A stretch of DNA of 64,000 nt, from positions 3,365,001-3,429,000 of the forward strand of contig NZ_CP012040.1 in assembly GCF_001050135.1 (NCBI RefSeq). Reading direction: 5' to 3'. This document shows positions 42,912-52,689 of this stretch, one piece after another. The notes beneath the pieces are model-generated. The model did no database searches. It worked only from the letters and a program-made list of their open reading frames with translations, and was not told where the DNA came from. The position numbers were made by a program, and so were the translations under genes. Source of the DNA: Cyclobacterium amurskyense (lineage in GTDB: Bacteria; Bacteroidota; Bacteroidia; Cytophagales; Cyclobacteriaceae). Every line of letters starts with the position of its first letter. Position 1 is the stretch's first letter.

Positions 42912-43103
42912 AACCCGAAATATGCAATAGACATTCTATTACGTGCTGAAATCGCTTTAAAATCAGCCACTTCGTTGCTGTTTTCAATTTCACCATAGCG
43001 GTGCTATGCTAAAATCTCCAAACAGTCTGATTTTTTTTGCGATTGCAACACTTCCCGTAAACACGGGACAGGCTATTACGAATCCTATTACATAATCCGG
43101 GTT
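42912..43103. repeat. MITE-like element M, copy 2
   Basis: Same orientation and nearly the same sequence as 40799-40975, with an extra 15-base segment (CAGGCTATTACG and neighbours) near the right end. The ends read GTTTAACCCGAAATATG and, from the right, GTTTAAACCCGGATTATG. It lies between the inhibitor gene and the convergent mscS gene. Confidence 0.8.
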
Positions 43104-43148
43104 TAAACCTGTTTCCATGATTGATCAGGCTATTATTGGTGCCAATTT

Positions 43149-43991
43149 TTAGCGATTTTTAACTTCTACGATATTTCCTGGCAAATTAAACCCTTCTTGT
43201 TCCAAACCTGTCAGCACTTTAAGAATGGCATTGGAATGTATTTTGGCATCCGTTTGGTCATAATTATAGGTATTTACCCAATAGGTGACTTTTACATTCA
43301 GGGTAGAAGAGGCCATCTCCTTTACCAATACGGTAGGTTTTTTGTCTCCATCCAGGACTCCTGGTATAGATTGAATAAGTTCGGAAATCAATTTCATTGC
43401 AGCGGCATAGTTGGATCCATAATCCAGCCCCACAGTGAAACTGTAACTCAGGTAGCCATCAATGGTATAATTGATCATAGGGTTTTTTATGATGGAGGCA
43501 TTGGGGATAAAGACATCTTTGCCATCTACGGTTTTGACCTGGGTGTCCCGAAGGTTAAGGGCCAGCACTTTTCCGTTAATACCGTTGATTTCCACCATGT
43601 CGCCAATCTTAAAAGGTCTCTTAAAGGCTAGTAGAATCCCTGCGAGGAAATTTTCACCTATGTCCTTTAGCGCAAAACCTATAATAAAGGCAGTAATACC
43701 TGCACCTGCAAGAAGACTGTTGACCACACCCGTAAGTCCTAGAAAACGAAGCAAAATGGCCAGTCCAAAAATCATGACAAGGCTTCTAATGGCCGCACTG
43801 ATGAAATCGGTAAGTAAGCGGTCATCGGTTTTCCTATTTAGCCTATTGCTGACTAAATTTCTTATCCATCGGGATAAATAAATAAAAAAAACAAAGATTA
43901 AGGTGCCGATTACCAATGAAACAGCCAATTGTTCCGCACTTTCAAGATCTCCCATAAGGATTCCTTTTAATTTTTGAAAAGCTTCCTGCAA
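43149..43991 (-). CDS. Mechanosensitive ion channel (MscS family)
   Basis: The 280-aa protein has three N-terminal transmembrane segments, the pore helix GLTGVVNSLLAGAGITAFI and GFALKDIGENFLAGILLAF, then a beta domain beginning FKIGDMVEINGINGKVLAL and IPNASIIKNPMINYT. It opens under membrane tension to protect against osmotic downshock. Length and motifs match the MscS core. It is monocistronic. Confidence 0.93.
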   Translation of the reverse strand: MQEAFQKLKGILMGDLESAEQLAVSLVIGTLIFVFFIYLSRWIRNLVSNRLNRKTDDRLLTDFISAAIRSLVMIFGLAILLRFLGLTGVVNSLLAGAGITAFIIGFALKDIGENFLAGILLAFKRPFKIGDMVEINGINGKVLALNLRDTQVKTVDGKDVFIPNASIIKNPMINYTIDGYLSYSFTVGLDYGSNYAAAMKLISELIQSIPGVLDGDKKPTVLVKEMASSTLNVKVTYWVNTYNYDQTDAKIHSNAILKVLTGLEQEGFNLPGNIVEVKNR

Positions 43992-44080
43992 AATTTAAAT
44001 ATTTTGGTTGAAAGTAAATTACCTAAAAATGATGCCAAATGGTAGTACTTCTTCCTTTTTAGTACATATAATTTATCAAC

Positions 44081-44125
44081 CAAAAATAATGGTCTCAATT
44101 CAATGCAATTGAGACCATTTCTTAA
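44081..44125 (-). terminator. Terminator of the carbohydrate operon
   Basis: On the minus strand AAATGGTCTCAATT and AATTGAGACCATT form a long stem around GCATTG, followed by ATTTTTGG. It is 26 bases downstream of the last gene of the operon (DUF1593, 44151) and would end its transcript. Confidence 0.8.
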
Positions 44126-44150
44126 ATGGGGAGTTACTTTTAATGCAGCA

Positions 44151-45575
44151 TTAATTTACTCTTATAATGGTCCGCTTATATCTTGTAAGCGAAGGAGAAC
44201 CATTGTCTGTTACTTCTAAAATGATATGGACCGTTCCTAGTCTTTCAGGTTTTGGGATAGTAAGTTGGGCATTCACTTTATCCGCATTTTTAATTTCAAT
44301 TGGTTTTGGTGCTTTGCCTCCGGACTGGGTAAAACTCCCCGGTTCTCTGTAATGGTACCATTTATAAGTCAAGTTATCTCCATCCGGATCCTTGCTTCCT
44401 TCAGCGCTCAATTCAATAGTGTCTCCAACTTTTGCATTGATATAATCGGCTGATTTTAAGTTGACAATCGGAGGATGGTTGGCTTCGGCATAAGGCTTGA
44501 TTGTCCAGTCCATTCTGGCCACAAAATCATTCTGAAAAGCTTCTCTCCAACGATAAATGGTTGCCTTATTACTGGTATGGTAACTCCCATCCATGCCCAA
44601 TACCTCATCCTGAGCATCTGTCCAAAGAGCATGGGTTTCCGGTTCAGAAAACCATTTTTCCATCCTAGGTTGATAGAACTCATATCGCCCTCCCCAATTG
44701 CCGAAATCAGGTCGTTCAGGATTTTCCATCCCTGTATGAATCAAATGCATAAAACTTGGGGAATCCCCTTCCATCAGATAATCCATATGTGGGTATTCCG
44801 CACCCAGTGGTCCCTTGCTTCGAATGTGTTCATCAAGCCATGGATTGTCCACGATTTCAAAGTTTCCTCCTGAAAAACGTCCGTGAAACTTGTCCCCGCT
44901 GATGCCTGTCCAGGTCGCATGGTGATAGGCCCCAAGTGGATGTATTCCCGGGCTGGCGATATAAAATAAATTGGGAAAAGTTTTTCTTATCCAAGGACCA
45001 CTGTCATCCTGGTCAGAAATGGTATATACCCTTAGTTTCGCTACAAATTTATCCACTTCCGAAGGAGAACGGGTTTGGTTAATTTTCCAGAGGGCTTGAG
45101 CAAGACAGTTGGGACCTCCCCAAACCAATACCCAAACAGGTCTGGAATCATCTGCATCCACGGATTGGATTATTAATTCTGAACCTTCAGAATCCATGCC
45201 TTCCCCAACTGCCTCCATGCCAAATTTTGGAATACCTTCCTTGAGTATAGACAAAAAATAGTCCGCGGTTGGGAAGCCTTTTTCATGTTTTTCTAAATTT
45301 TCCCTGACCTTATCGTAAGCAGTTAGAATTTCACGAATTCGCCAAGCAGCAATTTGATCGCGCTGGTGCCGGGAAGTAGTGGCAATAAGGCCTTCCACAT
45401 CCCATTGATTGGAATAGGTAAGGAACCGAATGAGTGACATGGCATCATCTGGTTCGTTTTCTATGTCAGTGAGTACGATGATTCGCTCTTTCTCCATTGT
45501 GTTTTGTGCATTTAGATCAATGCTTCCTAAAAGGATTAGGCCAAGGAGGAAAAATTTGAATGAATAATTTTTCAT
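44151..45575 (-). CDS. DUF1593 nucleoside-hydrolase-like secreted protein, paralog 1
   Basis: The ATG at 45575 gives 474 aa with a signal peptide cut near LNAQ. The N-terminal domain is nucleoside-hydrolase-like (IIVLTDIENEPDDAMSLIRF, an Asp-rich calcium-site motif), and the C-terminal part is an Ig-like domain (LSAEGSKDPDGDNLTYKW). This is the Sde182/DUF1593 architecture. It probably acts on a glycoside in the periplasm or outside. It is the last gene of the operon and has paralogs at 47223 and 63618. Confidence 0.85.
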   Translation of the reverse strand: MKNYSFKFFLLGLILLGSIDLNAQNTMEKERIIVLTDIENEPDDAMSLIRFLTYSNQWDVEGLIATTSRHQRDQIAAWRIREILTAYDKVRENLEKHEKGFPTADYFLSILKEGIPKFGMEAVGEGMDSEGSELIIQSVDADDSRPVWVLVWGGPNCLAQALWKINQTRSPSEVDKFVAKLRVYTISDQDDSGPWIRKTFPNLFYIASPGIHPLGAYHHATWTGISGDKFHGRFSGGNFEIVDNPWLDEHIRSKGPLGAEYPHMDYLMEGDSPSFMHLIHTGMENPERPDFGNWGGRYEFYQPRMEKWFSEPETHALWTDAQDEVLGMDGSYHTSNKATIYRWREAFQNDFVARMDWTIKPYAEANHPPIVNLKSADYINAKVGDTIELSAEGSKDPDGDNLTYKWYHYREPGSFTQSGGKAPKPIEIKNADKVNAQLTIPKPERLGTVHIILEVTDNGSPSLTRYKRTIIRVN

Positions 45576-45660
45576 GAGATGAGCCGTTTTGGTTGGTAAT
45601 AATTTATACATGATTAATAGGTTTAAAACAATTTGAAAGCTCCTGAAAAGGAGGCAGTAT

Positions 45661-47133
45661 TTACTCTTTTGCTTTTAAGACCAGAATGGCATCTTCCCAT
45701 GCCGATGGAGGAGTTATTTTACGTAGCTCACCAGGTTTGAACGCTTCTGCTTTGGCTTCCCGGCCTTCATTTGGATCAAACCATTTGGCTTCTGCTGATT
45801 TTGAAAGTATATTTTTAACAGTGGCCTGGGATATATTGGAAAAATACACCAATAGCATTTCACCATTGTCCAGTTTTACAGCTGTTTTCAGGCTTTCTCC
45901 TTCACTTTCTGAGCCCCGCAAAATACTTTGATCGGGTATCCATTCTGCCCATTGATGGTCGATAAGAAATTTTTTGGCAAGTTGGGCAAACTGCACAGCA
46001 CCAGGAAAATCCAGGGCTTGTTGCCAGGTGTACCCACAGCTGTAACTTCCTCTATTGCCTCGCATGGGCCAAATCGGACCTGCGCCATAAGTGTGTCCGG
46101 CCCCTCCTGCAAAAAAGGTATGGTAGACCTGGCGCCGTAAACGAACAGGAGTAATCCATCCGCAGTCATGCCCGTAGGCGCCAAACTCATAGGATCCCTC
46201 TAAGAATAAACTCGGTTTTTTGGGATTATCCAAATTGTATTCCCTCAACATGCTTGAATACACTTTTTCAACTTCCTTCCATACTTCCACCCCATTTGCG
46301 GTCAGCCAGGCATCCTCGTGAAACCAATTTGAGGAATTTATAGTGGCATCCCCATCCGGGTGATAGGTGATAAAAACTTTTTTCCAGGCAGGATTTGGTT
46401 CATTCCATTTTGGCGATTGTCCAGTAACGCCATAAACAATCCCTTCAGCCATGGCCCTGAAAATGGACCGTGAATCAAAGGTTTTCTCACCTTCCTTGTA
46501 CAAGCCTTTTGCATCTCCACCCAATACCCAAAGAATATGGGGTTCATTTTGGTACCTCTTGCCAAGAAATGAACCGTAGTCTTTGGCTTCCTGTATAGTA
46601 AATTCGGTATGCGCCCCACCAAATTGACTTGAAATATATGCCCTGCCCCAATTCGGAAGTAGAGCCAGGTACATATTCCGTTTCTTTACAGCCTGAATAA
46701 TGTAATCCGCATGGTCCCAATAATCATTGGGCGCCTCAGTACTTCCTCCCGCTACGATTAATGGTTCGGATGTATTTGGCGCATCCTCACCCCCGGTAAA
46801 TGGCCTGTGACCATAGGCATTGGCAGCATTGTGTGGACCACTATCGATTCCTCCTCCATGGGGATACCAAAAGGCTACGGTCTGTATGACATTGAAGCCG
46901 GTTTTCTGTCTATGGTCAAGGTACATGTCTACTTCCTCTCTGGTAAGTTGCTGAAACAAGCCCCAGCCCGTATCGGCAATCCATAGAAAGGGAGTGCCAT
47001 CTTCATGGGCGATATAGTGTCCATTTGATGCTACCTCAAGTGGTCCATGTGATTCCCATGGGGCCTGCGCAAAAACATTGACTGAAATCAACAGTAAAAA
47101 GAGGGCATAGCCTAAATGTTTGATCGGGATCAT
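45661..47133 (-). CDS. DUF4038 glycoside hydrolase, GH140-like (apiosidase-type)
   Basis: The ATG at 47133 gives 490 aa with a signal peptide cut near VFAQ. A TIM barrel follows (HEDGTPFLWIADTGWGLFQ, LDHRQKTGFNVIQTVAFWYP, LLPNWGRAY, the Glu-containing SLFLEGSYEFGAYG) with a C-terminal collagen-binding-like sandwich. This DUF4038 architecture is that of GH140, whose characterised member cleaves apiose linkages of rhamnogalacturonan II. Which linkage this enzyme cuts is inferred from family and context. It lies between two DUF1593 genes. Confidence 0.82.
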   Translation of the reverse strand: MIPIKHLGYALFLLLISVNVFAQAPWESHGPLEVASNGHYIAHEDGTPFLWIADTGWGLFQQLTREEVDMYLDHRQKTGFNVIQTVAFWYPHGGGIDSGPHNAANAYGHRPFTGGEDAPNTSEPLIVAGGSTEAPNDYWDHADYIIQAVKKRNMYLALLPNWGRAYISSQFGGAHTEFTIQEAKDYGSFLGKRYQNEPHILWVLGGDAKGLYKEGEKTFDSRSIFRAMAEGIVYGVTGQSPKWNEPNPAWKKVFITYHPDGDATINSSNWFHEDAWLTANGVEVWKEVEKVYSSMLREYNLDNPKKPSLFLEGSYEFGAYGHDCGWITPVRLRRQVYHTFFAGGAGHTYGAGPIWPMRGNRGSYSCGYTWQQALDFPGAVQFAQLAKKFLIDHQWAEWIPDQSILRGSESEGESLKTAVKLDNGEMLLVYFSNISQATVKNILSKSAEAKWFDPNEGREAKAEAFKPGELRKITPPSAWEDAILVLKAKE

Positions 47134-47222
47134 TACTTTTGGGTTTAAGTGGAATAAATGACAAAGTATTGAAAAGACCGACCCTTTAGCAATAGCTAAT
47201 TTTAGGCACGGTCTAAAGAGTA

Positions 47223-48647
47223 TCATTTTACAGTGATGATTATCCTTCGGTACCTAGTTAATTTTGGTGTTCCGTTATCACTTACTTCACAGACAATATG
47301 GATGGTTTGCCCTTTGGAAGCATTTTCAGGAATGGTAAAAGTAGTCTTCTCACTTTCAGAATTTCTAATAGCAATACTTTCAGGATAAGTGCTTGCCTCT
47401 TGATGTTTCCACCACTTAAAGTTCAATTGATCTTTATCGGGATCCGTTGATAGGGAAGCATCAAGCTTGACTTTTGCCCCTGCTTTCAGACTAAGATCGT
47501 CCTTATGTTTAAGTATTACCTCAGGTTCATGGTTGGCTTCTTCATAAGATTTCACAGCCCAGTCTGCCCTAGCTGCAAAATCATTTTGCATGGCATCTGA
47601 CCAACGCCACATGGGTTTGAAATATTCATGCCGCTGTGCAGGTGTAGCTTTGCTTCCTTCACGCAAACTTTGTCTGCCCCAGCCATTGCTGCCATACCAC
47701 CTGCCTTCAGGGTATTGATAACCTGATACAGGTACAGGATCAAGCCAGGTGTTCTCACGTACTTTGACAAACCTTCCTCCCCAGCCACCATATCCAGGCG
47801 ATTCCAAGCTTCGCAGTCCGGTGGGTATGGTATGTAAAAAGGCAGGAGAGTCGCCCTCAGAACGGAAATCACCATTTTCCATAGCCGGATAAAGCGCTGC
47901 CAATGCGCCGTGGTTTTCAAGAATATTGGCTTTCATCCATGGTCCTTCAAAATAGGGCAGCATTTCTTTGGGCTGAACCTTGGCCCATCGGTAAGCTATG
48001 GCTTCAAACTGATCAGAGATGATGGTTGGAATATTGTATTTACCCCAATGCGGTCGAATGTATTCCTGAAAAGTAATATCTTGTTCCCATATCAGGTAAA
48101 GGCGAATTTTATTGGCTACATATTTCATTTTTTCAGGGTGATTCTCCTCGATGGTTTTCAAGGCCCTGGCAATTGTATTTGTTCCTCCCCAGGCCTGAAT
48201 CCAAATAGGTCGGTCATCTGTTTCGTCCAATAAAACCTTGACAATATGGCTTGAACCTGCTGTAACTTCGGTCATCTCACCTTCAGTTTTTACATTTCCC
48301 AATAGCGTGCGTTCGCGTAGAAAAGCTGCTGTGGGGAATTCAGGATCATGTTTTACAAGATTTGGGTAATCCTTTTCATAGGCATCCAGATAAGGTTCAA
48401 TCCAATCGTCTCCGGGCCATTTATGACCATGCCAATGGTATTGAGAGCTGGAGGTGATGATTCCTTCCACATCCCATTCGTTGACGTAATAAAGAAAGCG
48501 AACAATAGAGCACTGATCGTCTATTTCTCCATCGCTGGTGACGATGACCCTTGTCTTTTCCACTGCCTTATTTTGAGCGATTAGGTTGCTGAAGCCTAAT
48601 GCCAGCAAAGCCGTAATTGCCAGTTGTATTTTGAGTTTGTTTTTCAT
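47223..48647 (-). CDS. DUF1593 nucleoside-hydrolase-like secreted protein, paralog 2
   Basis: The 474-aa protein starts with a signal peptide cut near LIAQ. The N-terminal domain reads RVIVTSDGEIDDQCSIVRFL, the acidic motif of the nucleoside-hydrolase fold in a DUF1593 version. It ends with an Ig-like domain (LDASLSTDPDKDQLNFKWWK, then HIVCEVSDNGTPKLTRYRR). It is close in design to the 44151 paralog but its acidic motif differs. It is followed by the GH140-like gene. Confidence 0.85.
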   Translation of the reverse strand: MKNKLKIQLAITALLALGFSNLIAQNKAVEKTRVIVTSDGEIDDQCSIVRFLYYVNEWDVEGIITSSSQYHWHGHKWPGDDWIEPYLDAYEKDYPNLVKHDPEFPTAAFLRERTLLGNVKTEGEMTEVTAGSSHIVKVLLDETDDRPIWIQAWGGTNTIARALKTIEENHPEKMKYVANKIRLYLIWEQDITFQEYIRPHWGKYNIPTIISDQFEAIAYRWAKVQPKEMLPYFEGPWMKANILENHGALAALYPAMENGDFRSEGDSPAFLHTIPTGLRSLESPGYGGWGGRFVKVRENTWLDPVPVSGYQYPEGRWYGSNGWGRQSLREGSKATPAQRHEYFKPMWRWSDAMQNDFAARADWAVKSYEEANHEPEVILKHKDDLSLKAGAKVKLDASLSTDPDKDQLNFKWWKHQEASTYPESIAIRNSESEKTTFTIPENASKGQTIHIVCEVSDNGTPKLTRYRRIIITVK

Positions 48648-48674
48648 GGTATGTTTTCTTTGTGGAGGTGAAAT

Positions 48675-50150
48675 TTATCCAATCACGTTTTTCCAACCTT
48701 TATAGGCCTGTTTTGCTTTGTACCTTCCATCTCCCGCCAAGGTGCTGTTGGCAGTCTGGTTAAATCCCTGGAGTTGCTCCAGACTTTTGTATATTTTTGA
48801 TTGAAGTCCAGCCAAATAGGCAGCTCCTAAAGCGGAAACATCTGCAATGGCTATATTGGTGACTTTCCTTTCAAGCAGGTCTGCTAAGAATTGCAATACA
48901 AATTTATTTGCGGTAATCCCTCCGTCAATCTTGAGTTCAGAAAGTGGGGTGCCTGAATCTGCTTCCATGGCTGAAATCACATCTTTTATTTGATAGGGAA
49001 CAGACTCTACCGCTGCCCGTATCACATGATTTTTGGTGGAGTCAAATGAAAGCCCTTCAATGGACGCTTTTCGCTTCATGTCCCAATGTGGTGCTCCTAA
49101 TCCGGAGAAAGCAGGCACGATGTATACGCCACCATTGTCTGGCAAGGAATAGCATATTTCCTCTAAGTCTGCAGCATTTTCAAATAAACCGAGTTGGTTT
49201 TTAACCCATTCAATTGTGGCACCGGCTGAAACGATGATTCCTTCCAGTGCATAATCCACCCGATCTTCAGTGCTCCAGCAAATGGTGGTCACCATGCCAT
49301 ATTGAGAAGTTTTCGGTTTACTTCCTATGTTCATTAAAATAGAACTTCCAGTGCCAAGGGTTGCTTTTGCACTTCCTTGATCAAAACATCCTTCTCCAAA
49401 AGCCGCTGCATGGGAATCCCCAATCATGGCGGAAATACTGACAGAATGATCTATTAATCCTTCAAAGTTGGTGTCTCCAAAATGAAAGGAAGAAGGTTTT
49501 ACTATTGGTAAATTCAGCTTTGACAAACCGAAATCCTCCAATAACTCTTTGTCCCAGCAAAGCTTGTTTAAATCAAAAAACAAGGTTCTGGAAGCATTGG
49601 TATAGTCCGTCAAATAGGATTGCCCCTTGGTTAATTTATAAAGCAACCAGGTATCAATGGTGCCAAAAAAAGCCTCTTCATTGTCTATTGCCTGTTTGAT
49701 TTTAGGCTCGTTTTCATACAGCCAGATCACCTTTGTGCCAGAGAAATAGGGGTCAATGATTAATCCTGTTTTTTGATTGATTTTGGGTGCGAGCCCCTCG
49801 CTTTTCAGTCGTTCACAAACAGGGACAGATCGTTTACATTGCCAAACTACAGCATTGTAAAGTGCCTCACCTGCTTTGTTCCACAGGACAAAAGTTTCGC
49901 GTTGATTGGAAATGCCGCAGGCTTTGATTTTGCTCAAATCACCATTTTTAGCCTTAAATCCTTCCAGGCATTTGCCTATTGAGTTTAATATGTTTTGATA
50001 GATTTCTTCAGGCTCCTGCTCTACCCGGTTACCATCAAGGTAGTGGGTTTTTAGTGGTGCGGTCTCCTTGTGCAAAGCTTTACCTTGCTCATCAAAAACG
50101 ATGGTTTTGGTACTGCTTGTTCCTTGATCTATGGCTAATATATAAGACAT
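48675..50150 (-). CDS. FGGY-family carbohydrate kinase (glycerol kinase-like); candidate apulose kinase
   Basis: The 491-aa protein has FGGY landmarks: AIDQGTSSTKTIVFD, SNQRETFVLW, the ATP-site GTGSS and a C-terminal DGGITANKF. It resembles GlpK, keeping Arg-Glu in NQRET, Tyr in DPYFSG and Asp in IGDSHAAAFG, but GlpK has GDQQAA where this has GDSHAA. By family alone it is a sugar or polyol kinase. In this operon, with an isomerase and a split transketolase, I infer apulose as substrate. A glycerol kinase is the alternative. Confidence 0.82.
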   Translation of the reverse strand: MSYILAIDQGTSSTKTIVFDEQGKALHKETAPLKTHYLDGNRVEQEPEEIYQNILNSIGKCLEGFKAKNGDLSKIKACGISNQRETFVLWNKAGEALYNAVVWQCKRSVPVCERLKSEGLAPKINQKTGLIIDPYFSGTKVIWLYENEPKIKQAIDNEEAFFGTIDTWLLYKLTKGQSYLTDYTNASRTLFFDLNKLCWDKELLEDFGLSKLNLPIVKPSSFHFGDTNFEGLIDHSVSISAMIGDSHAAAFGEGCFDQGSAKATLGTGSSILMNIGSKPKTSQYGMVTTICWSTEDRVDYALEGIIVSAGATIEWVKNQLGLFENAADLEEICYSLPDNGGVYIVPAFSGLGAPHWDMKRKASIEGLSFDSTKNHVIRAAVESVPYQIKDVISAMEADSGTPLSELKIDGGITANKFVLQFLADLLERKVTNIAIADVSALGAAYLAGLQSKIYKSLEQLQGFNQTANSTLAGDGRYKAKQAYKGWKNVIG

Positions 50151-50196
50151 TTTTATTTTCGTAATTCGTTGTTATTAGGACTTAAGCAACGCTTGT

Positions 50197-51171
50197 TTAT
50201 TCACTTTTCTGGTTGGACTTGTCAATGATTACCGCAAGGAGAATGACCAGCCCTTTAATTACTTGTTGCCAAAATGGGGAAACGCTCATAAGGATCAGCC
50301 CATTATTTAGGACTCCGATAATGATAGCACCTAACACAGTTCCCAGGATGGTTCCCCTTCCACCTGATAGGGAAGTTCCTCCAATCACCACTGCAGCGAT
50401 GGCATCCAACTCATAACTGAAGCCGGCATTGGGTTGAGCAGAATCCAGACGAGCCGTTACCAAAATCCCACCTACTGCAGCAAGTATGCCGGCAAGGGCA
50501 TATACCCACATTTTAACTTTTGCAATGGGTATTCCGGAGAGCAGTGAGGCATTTTCATTGCCACCTATGGCATAGATGTACCTGCCAAACCGGGTTTTTC
50601 CGGTTAGAACTATCGCTGTGACGACCACAATTCCTGATATCCAAACCGGCATGGGGATGCCCAAAAACCAACCTGTGCCTAAAAAACCAAAGGTCTCGCC
50701 CAAACCCGAAATCGGATGCCCCTTGGTCCAAAGCATGGTGAAACCACGTGCCATTGTAAGCATGGCCAGGGTAGCCACAAAGGGCGGCACTTTAAATTTG
50801 GTAATGGCATACCCATTGATAAATCCTAAGCCACCCCCAACAAGTAGACCGGCAAGTACAGCTCCTAAAACAGTAAAGCCTATGAATAAATTGATAGCAG
50901 GAATGCTGATTCCATTGCTAAGCAGGCCAGCCGTAACAGCCCCGCAAAAAGCCAGAATTGAACCTACAGAAAGATCAATTCCAGCAGTTAAAATCACCAG
51001 GGTCATGCCCACTGAAATGCAAACGTTTACTGAAATCTGACGCATGACATTCCAGAAATTGTCTGTAGTCATAAAGTTGTCTGTCATCAAAGCCAGGGCC
51101 AGGCATAAAATAAACAAGGCTATGAGAGACTGAAACTGAGCGATATTTAAATTTTTCTTTATAGAGATCAT
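50197..51171 (-). CDS. Sugar ABC transporter permease (RbsC family)
   Basis: The 324-aa inner-membrane protein has eight or more helices. It carries the RbsC-type motif ISVNVCISVGMTLVILTAGI followed by DLSVGSILA, and later GIPIAKVKMWVYALAGILAA. It overlaps the ATPase gene by 4 bases. It forms the membrane channel of the sugar importer with RbsA- and RbsB-type subunits. Confidence 0.93.
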   Translation of the reverse strand: MISIKKNLNIAQFQSLIALFILCLALALMTDNFMTTDNFWNVMRQISVNVCISVGMTLVILTAGIDLSVGSILAFCGAVTAGLLSNGISIPAINLFIGFTVLGAVLAGLLVGGGLGFINGYAITKFKVPPFVATLAMLTMARGFTMLWTKGHPISGLGETFGFLGTGWFLGIPMPVWISGIVVVTAIVLTGKTRFGRYIYAIGGNENASLLSGIPIAKVKMWVYALAGILAAVGGILVTARLDSAQPNAGFSYELDAIAAVVIGGTSLSGGRGTILGTVLGAIIIGVLNNGLILMSVSPFWQQVIKGLVILLAVIIDKSNQKSE

Positions 51172-52688
51172 TGGTTCAGGTTTTCCGGTATGCAGGCATT
51201 CATAATATTGTTTTCTGTAGCATCTTCACTCGAGAATTGAGCGGAAATTTCCCCTTCAGCCATCACAAGTATCCTGTCAGAAATGGCTAGAATTTCTGGG
51301 ATTTCTGAAGAGACTACGAGAATAGAGATGCCCGATTGGCTCAATTGGGATATCAATTCATAGATTTCATTTTTAGCATTGATATCAATGCCTCGGGTGG
51401 GCTCATCCAGCATAAGAACTTTTGGAGACCGGGCTATCCATTTGCCGAGAATAACCTTTTGTTGGTTTCCACCACTTAGGTTTTTAATAAGTTGTTCTTC
51501 ACTGTGTACTTTTATCTTTAGTGAGGCTACATATTTGTCGTAAAGTTTTGTTTGCAAGGCAGTATTGAGGAATCCATAGCTGCTTACCTGCTCCATTACG
51601 GAAAGGCTTAGGTTTTTGCCTACAGACATATTGGGTACAATCCCGTCTTTTTTACGGTCTTCCGGCACCAGTGCCATACCTGCTTCAATGGCCATTATCG
51701 GGTTTTTGAAAAGCATTTCTTTTCCTTCCAATTCGATACTCCCGGTCATTCTGCGGTGGTGGAGGCCAAACAAGCTTTCGCAAAGTTCTGTCCTTCCGGC
51801 ACCCATCAATCCATAAATTCCCAGTACTTCCCCATTGTGCAGGTCAAAATGAATATTGTTAAGCAAAGGTCGGCTGGGATTGTCAGGGTTTGTTAATTGC
51901 AAGTTTTTGACTTGTAAGACTTTTTCTTCAGAGGACTTTTTATTGGATTTTTTAATGACGTTTACTGAACGGCCAGCCATCATATTGATCAGCATGGGGC
52001 GGGAAATGGCTGAAACTTCACCTTGTCCAACGACTTTTCCGTCTCGTAAAACCACAAAATTGTCAGCCAAGGCAAACAACTCCTCCAGCTTATGTGAAAT
52101 GTAGACAATGGCTTTTCCTTCTGCTTTTAACTTGTTAATTATTTCAAAAAGAACAGCCGTTTCACTTTCTCCTATTGCGGAGGTAGGTTCATCCATAAAC
52201 ACCACTGACGATTCAGTCAAAAGTGCCTTGGCAATTTCCACGATTTGTTGTTGGCCCACCCTCAGGGTGCTTACATTAGCGGTTGGTTCTACTTCCAGTT
52301 TTAGCCTTTCCAGAAGTTCTTTGGTTTTTCGGATCATTTTATCACGGTCCAAAAATCCAAAAGCATTGACCAATTCTCTACCCAGAAAAATATTTTGGGC
52401 TACAGTGAGGTAGGGGATAAGGTTTAATTCCTGATGGATAATGGATATGCCCATATCCTGGGCGTCTTTCGGTCTGGAGAATTTGATTTCCTGACCTTTA
52501 AATAAAATGTCCCCTTCGTAATCGGTGTGAATTCCCGACATGATCTTCAATAAAGTGGATTTTCCAGCACCATTTTCACCAATTAAGGCGGTGACTTTCC
52601 CTCCCTCGAGGCGCAAATCCACTTGGCTGAGAGCAGTAACCCCGGAGAACTTCTTGGTTATTTGTCGGACTTCAAGTAGCGCTGTCAT
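51168..52688 (-). CDS. Sugar ABC transporter ATP-binding protein (RbsA family)
   Basis: The 506-aa protein is a tandem of two ABC domains. The first has Walker A GENGAGKST, signature LRVGQQQIVEIAKAL and Walker B VVFMDEPTSAI. The second has GLMGAGRTE, LSGGNQQKVILGKW and VLMLDEPTRGIDI. This duplicated layout is typical of ribose/xylose-type importers. It lies between the DUF2291 gene (1-base gap) and the permease. Confidence 0.94.
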   Translation of the reverse strand: MTALLEVRQITKKFSGVTALSQVDLRLEGGKVTALIGENGAGKSTLLKIMSGIHTDYEGDILFKGQEIKFSRPKDAQDMGISIIHQELNLIPYLTVAQNIFLGRELVNAFGFLDRDKMIRKTKELLERLKLEVEPTANVSTLRVGQQQIVEIAKALLTESSVVFMDEPTSAIGESETAVLFEIINKLKAEGKAIVYISHKLEELFALADNFVVLRDGKVVGQGEVSAISRPMLINMMAGRSVNVIKKSNKKSSEEKVLQVKNLQLTNPDNPSRPLLNNIHFDLHNGEVLGIYGLMGAGRTELCESLFGLHHRRMTGSIELEGKEMLFKNPIMAIEAGMALVPEDRKKDGIVPNMSVGKNLSLSVMEQVSSYGFLNTALQTKLYDKYVASLKIKVHSEEQLIKNLSGGNQQKVILGKWIARSPKVLMLDEPTRGIDINAKNEIYELISQLSQSGISILVVSSEIPEILAISDRILVMAEGEISAQFSSEDATENNIMNACIPENLNQ

Positions 52689-52689
52689 G

